DNA of 44,759 nucleotides from Symbiodinium natans (GCA_905221605.1 CAJNDS010002671.1:276001-320759), one strand, 5' to 3'; counted from the first letter of the stretch, positions 10,621-21,297 are shown. Notes: generated by a model from the sequence alone, not told the origin. Numbers and translations: made by a program.

Positions 10621-10725
10621 CCGCGGTGGGTCCATTGGGGGGGGGGTGAGCTTATTTACATACACATAGATATATACATATTCATATATACATATATATA
10701 TATATATATACATATGTATATAGGT
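10621..10725 (-). repeat. Right border of repeat island: inverted-repeat end, G-tract, AT-rich microsatellite
   Basis: 10621-10649 is the reverse complement of 7963-7990 except for one extra base in the homopolymer (10 G instead of 9 C). It is followed outward by a TA-rich microsatellite to about 10725. Confidence 0.85.
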
Positions 10726-10737
10726 GGTTGAACAGAT

Positions 10738-10860
10738 GTGAACTCCTTTTTGGTGCGCTGCACGATCTTGGAGCGCCTGCAGGGCACCGCGGAGCACTCC
10801 GCGGCCTCCGTCGCGCTGACGGAGCTGTGCGCTGATGAAGGATTGGTTGCCAGGCAGAGG
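10738..10860 (+). CDS. Possible exon or exon remnant
   Basis: The frame reads a GC-rich, protein-like stretch (RCTILERLQGTAEHSAASVA and then LTELCADEGLVARQR) and then enters TTTAGGG repeats. It has no stop before the repeat and no clear acceptor. A coding fragment truncated by the telomeric block, or an exon ending near GCCAGGCAGAGG, would both fit. Confidence 0.28.
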
Positions 10861-10863
10861 ATT

Positions 10864-10905
10864 CAGGGTTTAGGGTTTAGGGTTTACGGTTTAGGGTTTA
10901 GGGTT
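10864..10905 (+). repeat. Interstitial telomere-type repeat (TTTAGGG)
   Basis: Six units of GGGTTTA occur, one carrying a TTTACGG variant. It lies about 140 bases outside the right border of the repeat island. Confidence 0.9.
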
Positions 10906-11187
10906 CATGGGAAGAGAAGATTGGTAAAACTCACAAGGAAGGATGGGGAATGCTGGTCAATGCTTGTGAAGGTCGTGGCCACATGCCGCATGCCATCAGC
11001 AGCCACGCCCAACGGAAGATGTATCCCTCGAGAATGAACCTCCCAAGTAAATAAAGCCGTGCACGCATACCTTTGAACTTTGAACTGGAAACAGGGCGAA
11101 TGCCAAACGAGTGCCCTGGCCGCATTGAGCCGAGCGTTGGTGCGATTTGGCGACAATCCAGACCGTGAAGCCTTCATTTGATTTCAC
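10906..11187. other. No confident gene
   Basis: Three minus frames of 63-90 codons overlap. None has a recognisable domain. Confidence 0.3.
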
Positions 11188-11483
11188 TTGACTTCGTTCC
11201 GCTCACCCCCAAGCGCTTTCCGGTCGAATGGCAACTTCAATAGATCATATCCTCTTCGTGATCGTGCTGGCGAAAATCTCAGAATTCTAAGCCCAACCAG
11301 TTCGATCAGGACATTGTTTCGCAACCGAGACCTGCTTCAACACTCTAGCGCAAACGCCCGGCAACAGGACCCAAATGATCCTTTCAACCTCAAGGTCCCT
11401 GTCCTTCCCCCGCCAAATCTTTGGTCATTGGACCCATTGGAGCTTGCGGGAGTGTTGCAACCTGTTTTGGATAAAAGCGAGTG
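11188..11483 (+). CDS. Candidate internal exon, unknown
   Basis: This open frame has protein-like composition, including DPNDPFNLKVPVLPPPNLW and LDPLELAGVLQPVLDKSEWG. It lacks an internal ATG, so it should be an internal exon; its 5' border was not resolved. It must end before the purine/G tract at about 11490, and AAAAGCGA|GTGGGG near 11480 is a possible donor. No domain is recognised. The frame stays open through the G tract only because GGG and GGA codons cannot be stops. Confidence 0.38.
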
Positions 11484-11489
11484 GGGAAG

Positions 11490-11588
11490 GAGTCTGGGGG
11501 GGGTTTGGGGGGGGAGGGGGGGAGGAGGGGGGGGGGAGGGGGGGAGGAGGGGGGGAGGAGAGGGGGGGGAGAGGGGGGGGAGGGGGCA
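11490..11588 (+). repeat. G-tract (potential G-quadruplex)
   Basis: About 100 bases consist almost only of G runs of 3-9 separated by A or GTTT. The plus strand could form G-quadruplexes. It may belong to an intron of the preceding candidate exon. Confidence 0.9.
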
Positions 11589-11599
11589 ATGCCCGTAAA

Positions 11600-12590
11600 G
11601 CCCAAATCCTGAACAGATTTCCTTAGCAGCGGCCTCCATCGCCACGTTGCAATATAATAACCCGGATCTGCTGACCTATCCATCCATCTCCTTTACCCAC
11701 CGATTCGAAGGGCTTAGACTGTTCAGAATCTGATCCGCCTTGCAGGTTTGCAGGTATGCCAAGAACGTTCCGTCAGGGCGTCACCTTGGGAAATAAAGCA
11801 TGTCTACCTATATCGGTGAGATTCTGTGAGCTTCGCTCACCTAGTGACCTAGAATCGAGGCGTCTAGTTGCAGAGTTTTTGCCGACGTTTTCGTGAGCCA
11901 TCGATTTGCCTGGTACAAGTATTGGAATTGTCGTTTCCATGAGCCACTTGTCGTACAAGCGTAGTACTGAAATCGACTCTGAAAAGGGCGTCCCGTTTAC
12001 TTGGTGATCCATGACGGAAGCTGCCCCCGTGGAGCTAGCGGATGATCTTCCCAACTACTTTTCGGTTGAACTACAGGAATGCGGGGGGGGGGGGGGTCCA
12101 TCTAGAGGTGGTCAAAATCGGGCCTGAACCCCACCTCTGGTGTGGGTGTCTCACCCCTCGGTTTTTGAAGCTTCGAACGGTTCCGCACGAGCTTCCCCAA
12201 CCTAGGGCGCTTAGGCTATCTCAGGCTAAATGCGCCCCTTAGGAAACAGGCAAAACTTGGGCTGGGGATGGCTTCCGATCAGGTCGGAGGTGTTGCGGGG
12301 CTCGGAGGTGGTCAGATTTGTGCGGGCCTTTGTGGGCTGCTGCTCGTCGCCTGTCTCGCCTAGAAAAAGGATGTCCCCAAACAAGGCGTCAACACTGGCT
12401 CTCTGCCAGAGGCAGACTATGCCTCACACTTTGCCGCATGAAACCTTGTTGCCTGGCGCCTCCCATATCTCGAACCCTCATCTTGAATCGGCTCGGTCAA
12501 AAGATGTGGCCCCTCCAGCAACCGGGTCAGCTGTCGTTTCACCTGTCCCCCCTCAAGTTCATGTATGAGCCATCAAACGCTAGACTGCTG
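11600..12590. other. No confident gene; G13 run near 12080
   Basis: A minus frame at 11773-12054 (93 codons, including SVLRLYDKWLMETTIPILVP) is fairly protein-like but lacks domain or splice support. A run of about 13 G lies at 12078-12096, followed by TCCATCTAGAGGTGG. The rest is unassigned. Confidence 0.3.
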
Positions 12591-12591
12591 C

Positions 12592-12700
12592 AGCTATGCC
12601 CGGCGAGAAAGAGACGTGCAGATTTTGATGTTTTCGCGCCTGTGTCAATGCATGGGGTCGAAGTGCCGAAAACTTGGGGATTCGCTGTGTCTGGGGTGCC
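12592..12700 (+). CDS. Possible exon fragment
   Basis: After GACTGCTGCAG| the frame reads LCPARKRRADFDVFAPVSMH and on to TWGFAVSG before a GGGGTGCC junction. The composition is plausible for a conserved protein. No family is recognised and flanking exons were not found. Confidence 0.24.
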
Positions 12701-13826
12701 TTCTTGCAGGGGTGGGGCGCCCACATGCGCCCACCCTGTAGCATTTTGTAGTTGTCCGGCGTTTGAGGTGTTGTCAGTGTGCTGCGTGACTGGGCTTCCA
12801 AGGACAAGCCGAAACCTGCTGGGGGAAGAGGAAGAGGTGGAGGTGCTGCTCCGATTTTGTGCCTGCCAATGAGGGGTTTGGGTTCCTCTGATGGCAGGGC
12901 CATCCTCTTACAGCCCCCATCCATGGCCAGGACAATGGCGAAGTGCGATTGTGCTTCCAAGAAGAGTTCAGGCCAGGTCGACGGAGCAGCATCGACACAG
13001 GGGCAGTGTCAAGAGGACAGAAGCACTGCCTATGCCAGCTGAAAGATGCATTTGATGAACACGCCGAGGTGCCAGGGCTAGTTCAAGCCTCCAGCGATGG
13101 CATGTTGTGACGGCTTTCGTATAGCCCGGCGACAAGCCCGAGACCGGAAGCAAAAAAGGGTCTGCTGGCTGCCAGGGTCTGCCATACAAACCTCGGCCGT
13201 GCGGAGTCTTGGGATTCAAGTTGTTTGCCATCAATCCTTTTGTTCTGAAGGCTTGCCTGCCATGTCCTGCCATCACCCCTTATATGTCACTTCTGTTGCC
13301 CTCAGTTGCTTTGGGGTGCAAACACATGCAAACACGTCGCTCCGCGTACAGTTTCGGGTTGTAGGGGGCAGGCAACCTGTCAGAGGCCTAGATGCAAAGA
13401 AGGGGGCAGGGCGAGGCCCCGCCGAAAAACCTACGTTACGTATGCACATAATGAGGTTCTAGGGCTGGTTGGCGTAACTTCGCGGCGTAGCTGTCGCCTC
13501 CTCCTTGGCCCTCGGCTTGACCGAGTATGACCTAGCCGTTAGGCACTTTGAATGACGTCTACATCGCAAAAGTACCATGTTACGCCAGACGCTCCCTGCC
13601 TTTTCTCGCTTCAGGGTTTTGGGCTTTGAGGGCGATTGCGCATTTGAAAGGTTTTGTTTGCTGGGCATGACTTGCCATCGCTGGTTTGGGGAAGAGCGTT
13701 GTTGCGAGACAGGGCTCAATGCAGCTCCTCCGCAGGAGCCAGCACCACAAGAAGAAATCACACTTCTTCTTTCTTCCGCAGGCATGCGAAGCAGGCTCCC
13801 AGTGTTTTTCTCCGCACGCTGAACAG
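12701..13826. other. No confident gene
   Basis: A frame at 12779-13042 contains a short GRGRGGG stretch after KDKPKPA, and other frames overlap it. None can be supported as a gene. Confidence 0.3.
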
Positions 13827-13975
13827 AGCGCCCTGCTGAGCTCTTCAAGGACAGTGTGAAGCGCATGTTGGGTCGTCCGAATTCGGTGCAGAATAGATCT
13901 TTTACCAGCGAGTTTGTCCGAGTGATTGATGATTTGCGTGCAGCTTCCCTGGATGAGGAGGAGCCTTCAAGCAGT
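13827..13975 (+). CDS. Candidate internal exon, unknown
   Basis: The acceptor CACGCTGAACAG|A is preceded by a T-rich tract (GTGTTTTTCTCC). The frame then reads AELFKDSVKRMLGRPNS and SEFVRVIDDLRAASLDEEEP, a mixed-charge composition typical of coding. A donor could be AGCAGT|GTACAG near 13975. The frame remains open to 14110, but the later part is weaker. No domain is recognised. Confidence 0.4.
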
Positions 13976-14205
13976 GTACAGTTTCGGCTGGGCTCTTGTC
14001 AGGGCCTTTGGCGCAGTTTCCACAGTTTTCCTTCCGTGCCCATGTTGACCATGAGGCTCATCGGATCCCTTGAAGTTCCAGAGGAACAACTGGGAAGCCA
14101 GTTTATGTAGGGCGCTCAACAAGTGGCAGGTTCCTGCAGTGGTGGCTCACTCTTAAAATTTGCCCTCCATGACTTGAAGCGAAGCGCCAAGGACGGATCC
14201 ACATC

Positions 14206-15501
14206 TTAGTGGAGCTGCGAAGCTGAGTCTTGCAGCGCGGCGGAAGATTTGGACATGTTTGGACCCTTGAAGGCTTCAAGGTGGGTAATTCCTGCATAGA
14301 GCTTGCATGGGGAGACCTTCACGACAGTTTTCAGCAGTTGGCATGCCTTTCTTGCTGCCTGGAAGATGCAGCTTTCAACAATGAAAGATTCATCGCGGGC
14401 ATAGAAGAGATTCCCATAACTCAGGTTGCGTTTTGGTATGTCGTGCTGGCGCCCCGGTGTTGCCTGGGCCAATGTTACCAATGTTGGCCCTTCCCCGTTG
14501 CTTCAGCACACATGCGGAATGACACGGATGCCTGGCAATAAAATCATTCGGCACAAGCGCCTCTCTGCGTGAAGGTCATTCTTCGGCATTGTGCTGAACA
14601 AGACGATCCTCTCACCAGGCGGGAGGTGCCTTTGTCCGTGTCGTGGCTCTTCAGGCGCAGTCCGAGTCAGGGTTGTGACCAGCACTGCACCCGACGGTTT
14701 TTTCCAAGGCACATAGTACATGTACAGCACACCGTGCACATCACCGTGGCCTTGACAGGTGAACAAGGCCGTGTTGATGTTGGGCCTTTGGCTTTGGTGC
14801 TGGTATTGGCCTTAGAGGGTCAGAAGGCTCTCTGCAACCAGGTTGCTTGACTTTCACCTGGGGGCCACAGAATCAGCATTTTGCAGGTCCAGATGCTGCA
14901 AGAGCCTTAGCATTCAGACAGCGTAGGACAAGCCTAGTCGGGTGTCCAGACCCTAACCCAAAGCATCCCGAAGTTGAAGAGCTGACCTGAAAAGAACACC
15001 GTGCTGCTTCCACGTACATTCTCAGACCCTCCCTCCTTGCCTGTATATGTTTCCTCACCCTAAAGGGGCATGTGTGTATCACATTGAGCCGAGTGAACGG
15101 TGACCAAGGTCCACGGTCGTCTTTGGCAAGATGCGCGAAGTCATTGGCAGGCCAGCGGGCTTCGAGGAGTAGCCCTGATCGAATGCTCATAACCAGACAC
15201 ATCTGCCCCAACTGTTCCAGCCGAGATATTTGGGCAGAAGTTGAGTTGCAGTGCAGTTGGGGGTTCAGACTCTTTTTGTATCTTTCCAGAATTCATGTTT
15301 GCGGAAGCAAATGCCGAAGAAGGTAACGTAACGAACCGATTCAGCAGTGCATGTGGTACACACGGCTGTGAGCACGCAGTCGTGGAGCTTCTTCCACTTC
15401 AACAGCGAAGCTAGATTGGGTCCAGAGCTTACGTTTGCCAAGTCGGGTTCGCATGAACCTGGCAAAATGTGGATGCAGGCAAACCGAACGATGAGAGTCA
15501 A
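14206..15501 (-). CDS. Candidate minus-strand multi-exon gene, unknown product
   Basis: Four protein-like minus-strand blocks follow one another. (1) About 15458-15270, after acceptor TTTTGCCAG|G, containing LASLLKWKKLHDCVLTAVC. (2) 15211-15059, containing EARWPANDFAHLAKDDRGPW, ending at donor AGG|GTGAGG. (3) 14986-14873, after acceptor TTCTTTTCAG|G in matching phase 0. (4) 14749-14503, containing GVLYMYYVPWKKPSGAVLV, possibly spliced by CGT|GTCATT to a fifth block starting at 14446 that contains ESCIFQAARKACQLLKTVVK. The 72-base intron between blocks 2 and 3 is itself free of stops, so retention would also code. The junction of blocks 1 and 2 is unresolved, and the plus strand is also open over block 1. 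No family is recognised. Confidence 0.4.
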
Positions 15502-15514
15502 GCTCCATTACGGG

Positions 15515-15552
15515 GGGGTTAATCTAAATCAGGGGCACCGTGCCCTAGATTA
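15515..15552. repeat. Short imperfect hairpin
   Basis: TAATCT...AGATTA encloses GGGGCAC...GTGCCC. It is followed by a purine-rich (GGGA/GAGA) segment at 15590-15640. Confidence 0.5.
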
Positions 15553-16281
15553 GGGAGAATATGCATGGGTGCCCTAGTTTGCTGGATCCATGGGAGGGAT
15601 GGAGGGGGAGGGAGAGAAAGAGAGAAAGGAAAGAGCCCTCTCCAATTAGGGGGTTATACGCTCTCAAGCAAGCAAGCAAGAGCGCTCCTCGGAGTCGAGG
15701 TTGCAAGCCACTAGCGGTGGTCCCGGGGCATTCTCGCTGAGACTGGGTGTCCGGATGAACAAGGGCACTAGCTAGCAGACACATAGGACATAGCAGTTGT
15801 GGCAACTCAGTGGCATCCCGAGAGATGGGCCAACAGCCTTGGGGTCGACAGCTCGCTGCTCCTGGACTTGACCCAGGGGCGTGCCGGTGCGCCGGGGGGT
15901 GGGAGGATGGGAGAAGGAGAGAAAGAGAAAGAAAGCAAGAAGAGAGATACAATACTAGAGACTCAACCGGGCGCATTTGGATCACCCGCTGCGCGTTCTG
16001 GCAATTTCTGGCACCCGAGGTCAAGTTGAGAAAAAGCTTGCTGGTCCTTGGCCTCTTCCGGCAAGGCTCACAGAACTTGAGTTTTCAATCTATTTCATAA
16101 ATCTTCGGGCCATCATCATCATCATCATGTCATTGCCAAGTGGAGGGGCCAGCAACCTGCACCAGAAAGTGCCAGAAAGTCTCCAAGGTCCAGACTGCAA
16201 ACAGCAAAACAGCCGCACAGCTCACGTAACGAAGAGCATCAAAGCCTTGAATCCAAGCCTTCAAGCAAGTGGACTTTTGCA
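15553..16281. other. No confident gene; purine-rich and short tandem tracts
   Basis: GA-rich stretches occur at 15590-15640 and 15895-15950, (AAGC)n near 15665-15680 and (ATC)n at 16112-16128. Open frames here are low-complexity. Confidence 0.4.
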
Positions 16282-16641
16282 TTGGAAGGTCTGGAGAATG
16301 CCCGTGTTACATTATGCTTCATGAGGTTCTTCGTGGCCGTGATGGGCTTAATCAGCTTGCGATACGTCGCGGCGTCCTTCACAGAGACAATCAAGGTTGC
16401 GCGGCCCTGGGCTGGGGACATGTCTGGCGCATTCGAGCTGCCTTTCCGAACAAGTATACTGGATATTGGGACAGGCCTCCAGCCCCTTCTTCACAGCTCG
16501 AGCCTTACTTGGGAGATCTTGGGAGCCTTGAATTGCGCTCTAAGTGGTCAAGACAGCAGCTGCTACGCTTGTGAACTTGTTCCTCAGCTGCGTGGCTGCA
16601 AGCCGCAAGCTAGTGCCAGGTGGTGGCTGCTTGGTTCTTGA
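16282..16641 (+). other. Ambiguous open region
   Basis: Two plus frames are open at once: 119 codons at 16282-16641, and 101 codons ending at 16574 that include SSQLEPYLGDLGSLELRSKW. Coding on the plus strand is possible, but I cannot choose a frame. Confidence 0.22.
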
Positions 16642-17710
16642 CCGGTGAGCAGACGCCGCCGGACGCTCACGTGTGATTGCCATGTGATTGTCGGCCTTAC
16701 ATGCCAACGGTCCTTTAGAGCAAGTTGCGGCGAGAGAAGGTGAGGCGGCTGTGCAGTTGCGCAAGGGCTTGCCGCACACAGCTTAACGGCATCTCCATGA
16801 ATCTGACTTGAGGCTGCCGGTGATGATGACCCTGATACCGGTCATGCTAGGCGAGTCGGCCAGTTTAGGTTACACTTGCGAATCTTGCAAAAGGCATGCT
16901 GAGGACCCGAGAAGTGCGATGGGCACCTCTCACGTGATTCTGCTGACGTGAGGAGGAACCCTCAACCCCACAAAAACCCGAAACCCTTAAAAACCCTAAA
17001 GCACCCTTTGAAACCCTACGCAGCCCCAAAACAAACCTAAACAAACCCTTGACTGCCTTGATGCAACCTCAAAAATCAAGGCCTTTCAACAAAAGCACCA
17101 AAAAGCAGAACCCCCTAACACACGCTTTAAGCCTATAAAGGCTACAAATACCCTAAACCTTTCATCTCCAACCCTCAGTTTTGACGAGCGTGAGCGTCAA
17201 AACCTCGACCTTTAGGCCAAATACTCCGCCCCCGATTGCTGAAGGTTCCTGCAGGTGGCAGTGAGAGCCATGTTGCTCGAAAGGAAGGGTTCATCCTCCA
17301 CAGTGCAGCAACAAACGTCTGCGGGTCACAGATCGAGCCTGCCAGGCCTCATCTCAGCCGCAGCCGGCGAGCACTCCTTCACGCACGCCTGAACCTCAGT
17401 TGAAAGAAGTGTCGCACTGTAGCACAGCACTAGAGAGAGACCCGAGTTCGGCAACCCGGAATACACATCTCCACGGTCAGAAAAGCTGGCAGCTGCTTAC
17501 TTGCTGAGAAGACTCAAAAAGACTGAGACTGAGTCGCCAAAAGAAGTATTTTCTCTTTAACAATTGCAGACTCGAAGCCGGCAGGTTGGTTTTGCGGCTG
17601 CTGTCCTGGCCAACTTAGCCGAATGCGCAGAAACCTCAGTGGCATCCTGCATGTCAAGACCTGCGCCATTAGTAGAGCAGACTGGCAAGAATTTCGTGGG
17701 CAGGCAGTAG
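16642..17710. other. No gene; degenerate telomere-like tract and a hairpin
   Basis: 16965-17165 is rich in diverged AAACCCTAAA-like motifs. A perfect 9-base stem (GTTTTGACG / CGTCAAAAC) with an 8-base loop spans 17178-17203. Nothing coding is seen up to 17710. Confidence 0.5.
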
Positions 17711-17810
17711 GAGCCCAGAGACTCCAAAACCCCTTAATTAAGGAATATACCTTAAATCATATAATTTAAGGTATATTCCTTAATTAAGGGGTTTGAGAGT
17801 CTCTGGACTC
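17711..17810. mobile_element. 100-base near-perfect palindrome, MITE-like
   Basis: The left arm 17711-17757 and right arm 17764-17810 are reverse complements around the loop CATATA. The inner 28 bases (from CCCCTTAATTAAGGAATATA inward) pair perfectly, and the outer part (CCAGAGACTC) has only one or two mismatches or slips. I saw no clear target-site duplication. Its size and AT-rich, fully folding structure fit a foldback MITE. Confidence 0.75.
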
Positions 17811-18501
17811 GGGCTGCATGCATGACAAGCCCACGAAAGCTCTGGGGCTCCGCGGAGGTGCAGAACGTTTTCTGCTCGCAGCTGCTTCAGCCATGGGCCT
17901 ACTGCTTCTTGGAAACACTGTAACCGTGAGTAACCTTGAGTCATCTGTTAGCCTTTCGCGAGTCAATCTTAAGGCCGAAAGAAAAAGGAGAAAATTTGAA
18001 ACACGGACGGCGGACCACAAAGCGTGCCGCGGTGTTTTCTGAAAGCTCGATTGTGGTGATCACGTGCGTCAGCTCGTTCGTCTGACTGCTGTAGACTTCG
18101 CCTCGCCTGGCGTGTCCAAGTTGCGAGGGTCGAAACTCAGAAATTGCTGGAACAGTCACGCCAGTGCCCCAATCATCCCGAATCCAAACCCTCCATTCGC
18201 AACGCCTCAGGCCGGTTGCCTAAGAGCGAAATTCAACCTAGCTCTATAATCCTAGCTAAATAGTCCACGACTTTATCTTGGTGAGAGCCTGTGATGACTT
18301 TGCACCCCCGTACCGCGAATATTGTTTCCATGCACGCCCAAGCTTGAGTGGATGACCATCCTGCAACTCATGTAGCATTTTTGTCCCCGGCGTGCACTCC
18401 GTTGCAAGTCGGATTGTACCTGAAGGTATGCTTGAATCATAGGGGCCATCTCACTTCTTTGCAAGCCGTAAAACCTGACTGCCTTTGTTTCTTTGTCCAG
18501 C
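17811..18501. other. No confident gene
   Basis: Short overlapping frames of 60-78 codons occur on both strands. None shows a domain. Confidence 0.35.
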
Positions 18502-18741
18502 ATGGAGTCAGAGATGTCAGAGGCTGACGGGCACGAGGTCCCCCAAAGCTTGGAATGTTTGTCGTCTTGGGCTTGCTGGTGTGTTCGTCACCAGTGCCTG
18601 CAGCAGAAGCAGCAGCACAGAGTCACTCACGTCAAAAGAAGCAAAGCAGCGATTGCAAATCGGAGTCCAGTTCGCCATCTGAATCTGGGATTTGAATCGT
18701 ATCACCGGAAGTTAGGCCCATCCAGGCTCTTGGCGCTCTAA
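18502..18741 (+). CDS. Candidate start exon, unknown
   Basis: An ATG at 18502 directly follows a strong pyrimidine tract and acceptor, GTTTCTTTGTCCAG|C. This fits either a cis acceptor or a spliced-leader trans-splice site just upstream of the start codon. The frame reads MESEMSEADGHEVPQSLECL and then a Gln/Lys/Arg-rich stretch to a TAA at 18739 (79 codons). The first 50 codons are the most convincing; the true exon may end earlier. No domain is recognised. Confidence 0.38.
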   Translation: MESEMSEADGHEVPQSLECLSSWACWCVRHQCLQQKQQHRVTHVKRSKAAIANRSPVRHLNLGFESYHRKLGPSRLLAL

Positions 18742-19381
18742 GCTTTTTGAGGCTGGAAGAATACCAGCCACTGATAAGTTGGGAAGAATTGAGAAGGGAT
18801 GAGGCGGGCCCGAGCACAGGTCTAGAGTTGAACACCGAGTTTCCAGACAAACCGCTCGGCGAACTATTGGCAATTGCGATCTGTTGCGACAAGCTACGGG
18901 CACGGGGCAGAGTCTGATTAATTATACAGGTCCGCGTAGAAGGCATTGAAATGATTGCCAAGTCAGGCTAGTCCTTGGCCAAGCGCAGCAGGCACAAGTA
19001 GCACCTGAGAAATTGGGTTCTCAGATCTGATGACGAACACAAGTGCCGCGTCTGAGAGGCCAGGACCTGATGGAGCCAGACTCACCTCCGGCCAGCTGGG
19101 TGGCCAAGAAGCCATGCTATGAGCTGCTGTAGCTGAGCCATAAGCTGAGACGATCAGACATATGCTTTGTCATGGTTTAGGACCTTAAGATGATGAGAGA
19201 CCTTCCGCAGGTCGCACCCATCACTGGATCCTTGAATTATACTGGTAGGCTACGCAAGAACGAAACATAACGAACTCGCATGACAAACTCCAACAGCCTG
19301 CCAGAAATCATGCTTTATGTGGACTGTCTCCTCAATTGAGTCCGGGCATCAAGGCTCCAGTACTACAGTGCCTGCGCTTCA
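18742..19381. other. No confident gene
   Basis: Minus frames of up to 109 codons (18632-18961) overlap this stretch without any domain. Confidence 0.3.
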
Positions 19382-19672
19382 TTGGCTACTTGGCACCATA
19401 GAGATTGCTGGCCTTGTTGCGTCGGGCTGATAGCAACCCTGTCCGTCACTGTGCCATACTCCTCTTTCTGGGCAGGCAGTGTGTTTGGTACTAGCTTTGC
19501 AGTTGAAGTTTTTCTCCCAAGGTGCCGTGGGGTCATTTCATGCGAATGTGTGATCATGCTATGTGAGAATCACTACTCCCCTTCAATTGTTGGAGCAATC
19601 GTGCGGTTGGAAATTGTGGAAGCACGTGGGAGACTGTTCCTGAAGGATGTTTTTAAACACCCATGTGATTGA
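19382..19672 (+). CDS. Possible small ORF, hydrophobic, unknown
   Basis: 96 codons are open, with a hydrophobic first half (VGLIATLSVTVPYSSFWAGS) and a more polar end (LEIVEARGRLFLKDVFKH). It could be a membrane-associated protein or exon. The antisense strand is also open in two pieces, so the strand is uncertain. Confidence 0.22.
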   Translation: MATWHHRDCWPCCVGLIATLSVTVPYSSFWAGSVFGTSFAVEVFLPRCRGVISCECVIMLCENHYSPSIVGAIVRLEIVEARGRLFLKDVFKHPCD

Positions 19673-20689
19673 AGCGCAGTTGGTGCTGGCCTCTTGTCGA
19701 AAACACCGCCTGCAGCGTGGCCAGTCCGCGAGGCAGGTGGCAAAAACGGCATGCCGTGAGAGCCTATATAGCGTTTCTTCCCGGTCACATGTGTGAGAGC
19801 CTGTGCTACGAGCGCGCTTTTCTGAGATGCTGCTCAGATCTGGCTGGTGGAATCTAATACCCCATTCAAAGATCTCCGTTCAGCTCACTGGTTGGCAAGA
19901 CAGCCGAGGTGGTTCAGATCCCATTCTTTGCTGCAGCTTTTCTTCAAGGTGCGGGCGCTTTCGCTCTTGTGATGCGTAATTAATGTTAATGTGGAGAGCT
20001 GAAAAGGGGTTAGCTGGATTCGGAGCCTGACGCGCGATGTGCAGTTGAACGTGCTCAAGTCTTCGTGTATGCAAACAGGCAGCCTGGTTCTTCCCGTTGG
20101 GGCCGCTCAACCAGCATGTCAATCAGTCAGATTGACTTGAGTCACGGCACAGCACATGCCATGTCAGCATGTTAAAGAACTTCAAGAATGAATGTTCAAC
20201 TTTACGGGTACGATAGGTGCACATTTGGTGCACCCGCTGCGCCCAGACCTGTGTGATGAGTCTGAGGCAGTGCACTGGACGTGGCTTTTTACTGCAGGTT
20301 TTGCCGCTTGCCTGCAAGATGGGAGCTCACTTTTTTTACATACACCATCAACTGCCCACATGAGGCGTATTTCTTACAGCCGTCCACCCAGCTGCAGGCA
20401 TTGAGGCTTTGTGAGATGTGCAGCTTCGGCTCAAGTGTCAGAAGCTTGGAAGACAGAACCTAGACTCCGAGGTCGGCTTTAGCCTTCAAAATCATGTTCG
20501 AATCTCAGCTTTTGCCTATTTTCTCACTTGCTGCGTTGAGCCTTGAAGAGTTGCGTTTGCAAGTTGCTAGCTGGGTTTCGGGGCGGCTCGTCAATCCGTA
20601 GGGTTTGAGCCTGGGGTTTTCCTTGGGTGTTGTGGAGCTACTTTGCTTTATTTTGCTGTCAAGATGCCTTCAAGGTCTGCAACATGTTT
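19673..20689. other. No confident gene
   Basis: A 70-codon plus frame at 20192-20404 begins MFNFTGTIGAHLVHPLRPD, with a possible exon end at ACTGCAG|G near 20298, but has no further support. Confidence 0.28.
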
Positions 20690-20835
20690 CTGCCTGTTTC
20701 TGCGAATGGAGATCCTGAAGTTCACAACCAGCCTTTGCAAGACAATACCGTTGTTTGGCAGTTGTTGGGATCCAGGCGCATGGAGCGGCACAAATTTGAG
20801 ATCCATGCTAAAGTCATGCTAGCAAGTCTTCAGCA
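20690..20835 (+). CDS. Possible exon, unknown
   Basis: The frame contains PVSANGDPEVHNQPLQDNTV and LLGSRRMERHKFEIHAKVML, a balanced soluble-protein composition. It then degrades into a telomere-like tract at 20852-20885. A donor near ATGCTAGCAAG|TC at 20827 is weak. No family is recognised. Confidence 0.32.
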
Positions 20836-20851
20836 CTCGACTGCAGCAACT

Positions 20852-20885
20852 TGGACCCTAAACCCTATAGCCCATAGCCTTAAGC
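20852..20885 (-). repeat. Short degenerate telomere-like tract
   Basis: CCCTAAACCCTATAGCCCATAG resembles the unit of the 8-9.5 kb satellite and is not a perfect telomeric run. Confidence 0.5.
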
Positions 20886-20959
20886 CATCCTAACGCGTAA
20901 ACATGCTTGTAAGCCTGCACGTGGACCGCATGGCAGTTCTAGTCTGCATAACGTGCTGA

Positions 20960-21285
20960 TTGATTGAGGTCATGTTACTCTCCTGTCACCCTCTCTGTGA
21001 TGAACACTGCGAAGAGGGCGTTGATCATTTGCCAGAGTCTCAGGTATCTCAGGTCTTTTCTGAGCAGTTCCATGCACGCGGCAGTGCGAACAGAAGTGTT
21101 ACGGGCTACGTGGTCGCTCTTCGAGTTCTCTCGCATCGCTCGGTGGTTTCTACTGGGAAACTGCACTCCCAGAGTGCATCTCTTGATGCGTCGAAGTCTG
21201 CCTCGACGTCATTTACACAGCGTCTACATGGTGTTTTGCATGTTGGCAGGGCTTAAGCCCGTGAGAACTTCATTGGACCCGACTT
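20960..21285. other. Ambiguous open region
   Basis: A 135-codon plus frame (including SLFEFSRIARWFLLG) and a 63-codon minus frame overlap. Neither shows a domain or a clear splice border. Confidence 0.22.
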
Positions 21286-21297
21286 TGTGGGTGCGTG

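Noticed and set aside
11337-11683. Pro-rich minus frames (PPSPPPLLPPS)
   Set aside because: They are translations of the G-tract's complement.
12318-12872. 184-codon plus frame
   Set aside because: Only a short part (near 12600-12690) is protein-like. The rest is Cys-rich with no support.
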